DNA from: Abeoforma whisleri
Taxonomy: Eukaryota > Opisthokonta > Ichthyosporea > Ichthyophonida
Reading direction: 5' to 3'
Length of the DNA stretch: 10,204 bases
Assembly (NCBI GenBank): GCA_002812265.1
Contig: PDIO01000008.1
Location: 6,823-17,026 of the forward strand
The notes beneath the pieces were generated by a model. It was not told where the DNA came from. It did no database searches and worked only from the letters and a program-made list of their open reading frames with translations. Shown piece after piece: positions 9,001 through 10,204 of this stretch (within the stretch, counting starts at the first letter, position 1; each line of letters opens with the position of its first letter). The position numbers and the translations under genes were made by a program.

Positions 9001-10128
9001 TCGAGTCTCCTGATAATGCGGCTTCCCTGGACTGTCCTGAAATATCTAGATTAAACAATATTGACCTTGAAGAATGTCTTTTTTGGGCCTACTCTATACG
9101 ATCCGAGATAAAAGATGCCATAGAATATAACAATCATACTAAAACATGCATTTACATGAATTGTGACTTACATTTTTCGCTTTTATATACTGACCAGGTA
9201 TTATAATTGTATATTAATACTACAATAATCCTTCATCAACTTATGATTAGTATTTTACGATTTTTATTGGAATGTCCCTTGTAAATTATTCAAATGCTAT
9301 TTCACAACGTACATTCACTTTTATAGGTATTTTAATAACGTTCTGTATCTCATTAACTCTCACCTTTATCATCTTTGTATATATGGTTATGTTTACTTTT
9401 GGTTGTAACCCTACCCCTTTGGGTTTTTTATTTCACATGCATTTGCTAACTACAGACTAATTTAAATGTGTAGGATGAAAAGTCGAAAGACCGATCGGAT
9501 GCTTATCCTGGAAGTGCCGTGTTTTACCATCGTAATGTTTTTGTCCTTAACTTAAAAAATTCATCAATTAATGTCGCATGTTAGAGTATTGTTTTTATAT
9601 GTTAGTTGGCCATTTTTTTTTTTTTTCGTATGAACTATTGGGTTATGATTTCTCCCATATATGCATATTACTATATACGCACAAAGTTCTTTTTATTGTC
9701 TATATTTTTGTTTAAGTTGCGATAACCTTTAACAAATGCAATCTATTAATTTGTATGCAATTTCAATTTGCAATGGTCGCAAATATCAGATCGGTAAATT
9801 ATCACAAAACTTGAGCATTGGTATATGACAGTATATACTTTGAGATAGTGACAATTTATAGACAAAAGAAAAAGATATATTTCAAAGTCTTGATATCCTC
9901 TTTTGTACGAATTGCTATTCGTAATCATTTCCTATCATTATTTTGTATTATGCTGTAGATCCTAGGGCGGTACCCATTGCGATGTCTGGTTATTTTCTGG
10001 GGACTCACATTGAAGAATATTTCAAAACTACAATTGTTCAAAATCACTATGACAGTGAAGATGCGACTGACCGAAACAGAGCTTACAGTTGCCCTTCCGG
10101 ATCAATTCAAATTTTAAAACAATTGTAA
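5454..10128 (+). CDS. Secreted proteinase-K-like subtilase (S8) with C-terminal PAN/Apple-like modules; 11 exons, 666 aa
   Basis: Exons: 5454-5550, 5737-6066, 6287-6440, 6729-6750, 7156-7372, 7502-7540, 7933-8310, 8513-8812, 8962-9197, 9474-9531 and 9959-10128. All ten introns (129-427 nt) are GT-AG, all phases agree, and the 2001-nt reading frame ends in TAA. Domain order: signal peptide (1-18), RVKR site (37-40), I9-like propeptide (about 41-120), S8 peptidase domain (about 122-400), PAN-like module 1 (about 418-510), PAN-like module 2 (about 515-590) and a C-terminal tail. The catalytic residues are Asp150 (VVDSGI), His190 (RGHGTAV) and Ser352 (SGTSFAAP), with oxyanion Asn283 (AAGN). It should be an active secreted endopeptidase of the proteinase K subfamily. 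PAN modules usually bind proteins or glycans. The start codon begins a good signal peptide, has A at -3, and follows a TATA box by about 100 bp. Confidence 0.92.
6287..8310 (+). other. Subtilase catalytic domain spread over exons 3-7
   Basis: Exon 3 carries Asp150 (codon at 6307) and His190 (6427). The 22-nt exon 4 (6729-6750) supplies AGAAAGK after the His motif. Exon 5 (7156-7372) opens NSGVARSASIVSYAV, the usual 'GVAkxAxivsyrV' strand. The 39-nt exon 6 (7502-7540) holds the oxyanion-hole Asn283 (7528) in RAAGN. Exon 7 (7933-8310) carries SNYGSCVDIIAPG and Ser352 (8127) in GTSFAAPQVAG. The His motif reads HGTAVAG instead of the usual HGTHVAG. No catalytic residue is missing. Confidence 0.9.
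6545..6650 (+). repeat. Polypyrimidine-rich tract in subtilase intron 3
   Basis: A dense T/C run with CTTT and CTCT repeats lies about 80-180 bp before the 22-nt exon 4. Pyrimidine tracts upstream of microexons often aid their recognition, for example through PTB-like binding. Whether this one does cannot be told from sequence. Confidence 0.5.
8513..10128 (+). other. Cys-rich PAN/Apple-like C-terminal region (exons 8-11)
   Basis: Exon 8 encodes a module with seven Cys (449, 453, 459, 466, 474, 483, 508). Its pattern YECIKACLKEYNCYGFAY followed by a CDFLS strand matches PAN/Apple folds. It is a 300-nt phase 1-1 exon. Exons 9-10 encode a second, looser module: DLEECLFWAYS, then AIEYNNHTKTCIYMNC, resembling the PAN 'eC...aF.yn...tC.l' core. 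The last exon adds about 55 residues with one Cys (655) and no recognised domain. NYT (428), NKS (438) and NHT (570) are possible glycosylation sites. The PAN assignment rests on Cys spacing and core motifs only. Confidence 0.6.
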
Positions 10129-10169
10129 AACATTTTGACGAATTAGATAATTTCAAATCACAAATATAC

Positions 10170-10171
<2 letters not shown>

Positions 10172-10204
<33 letters not shown>
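10172..10204. repeat. (AC)n microsatellite, continues past the window
   Basis: A pure AC dinucleotide run of at least 33 nt starts 44 bp after the subtilase stop codon and reaches the window edge. No AATAAA polyadenylation signal is seen between the stop and the repeat. Confidence 0.97.

Noticed and set aside
9405-9424. CCCTA-like words resembling telomere repeat
   Set aside because: There is only one imperfect occurrence inside an intron, with no array.
9272-9460. Plus-strand open frame with a hydrophobic stretch
   Set aside because: It lies in intron 9 between two phase-compatible exons. T-rich intron sequence readily gives Phe/Leu/Ile-rich frames.
9746-9928. Minus-strand open frame of 60 codons
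   Set aside because: It lies entirely within subtilase intron 10, has no recognisable content and is likely chance.

Overview
The window is eukaryotic nuclear DNA. It is very AT-rich, with poly(A)/poly(T) runs, TA and CA microsatellites, and two protein genes that only read through if GT-AG introns of about 130-550 nt are removed. The standard code fits, since TAA, TAG and TGA all behave as stops. The lineage cannot be fixed from the sequence. A secreted proteinase-K-type protease with PAN-like modules next to a chitin/hyaluronan-synthase-like GT2 enzyme would suit a holozoan protist, a small invertebrate or another AT-rich eukaryote.

Layout. (1) Positions 1-2296, minus strand: the 5' two-thirds or so of a membrane glycosyltransferase family 2 gene. 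Three exons are visible and the 3' end lies off the left edge. The first intron holds a diverged copy of the end of exon 1, the second intron holds a perfect 76-bp tandem duplication, and the last visible exon shows an apparent one-base frameshift. (2) Positions 2297-5453: about 3.1 kb with no convincing gene. It holds two inverted-repeat structures (3442-3816 and about 3947-4399, the second a foldback/MITE-like element), short tandem repeats, a 54-nt poly(A) tract, and a TATA-type promoter for the next gene. (3) Positions 5454-10128, plus strand: an apparently complete 11-exon gene for a 666-residue secreted subtilase. It has a signal peptide, a dibasic site, an I9-type propeptide, a proteinase-K-like S8 domain with the whole catalytic set, and two PAN/Apple-like Cys-rich modules. 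All ten introns are GT-AG and all phases agree. (4) A CA microsatellite runs off the right edge.

The genes are divergently arranged. The GT2 enzyme would make an extracellular or membrane polysaccharide. The protease is predicted to be secreted and could bind glycans or proteins through its PAN modules. A functional link between them is only speculation. I see no CRISPR array, tRNA, rRNA or recognisable autonomous transposon. The most distinctive items are the subtilase-PAN architecture with its 22-nt and 39-nt catalytic microexons, the duplicated exon tail in the GT2 gene, and the foldback element.
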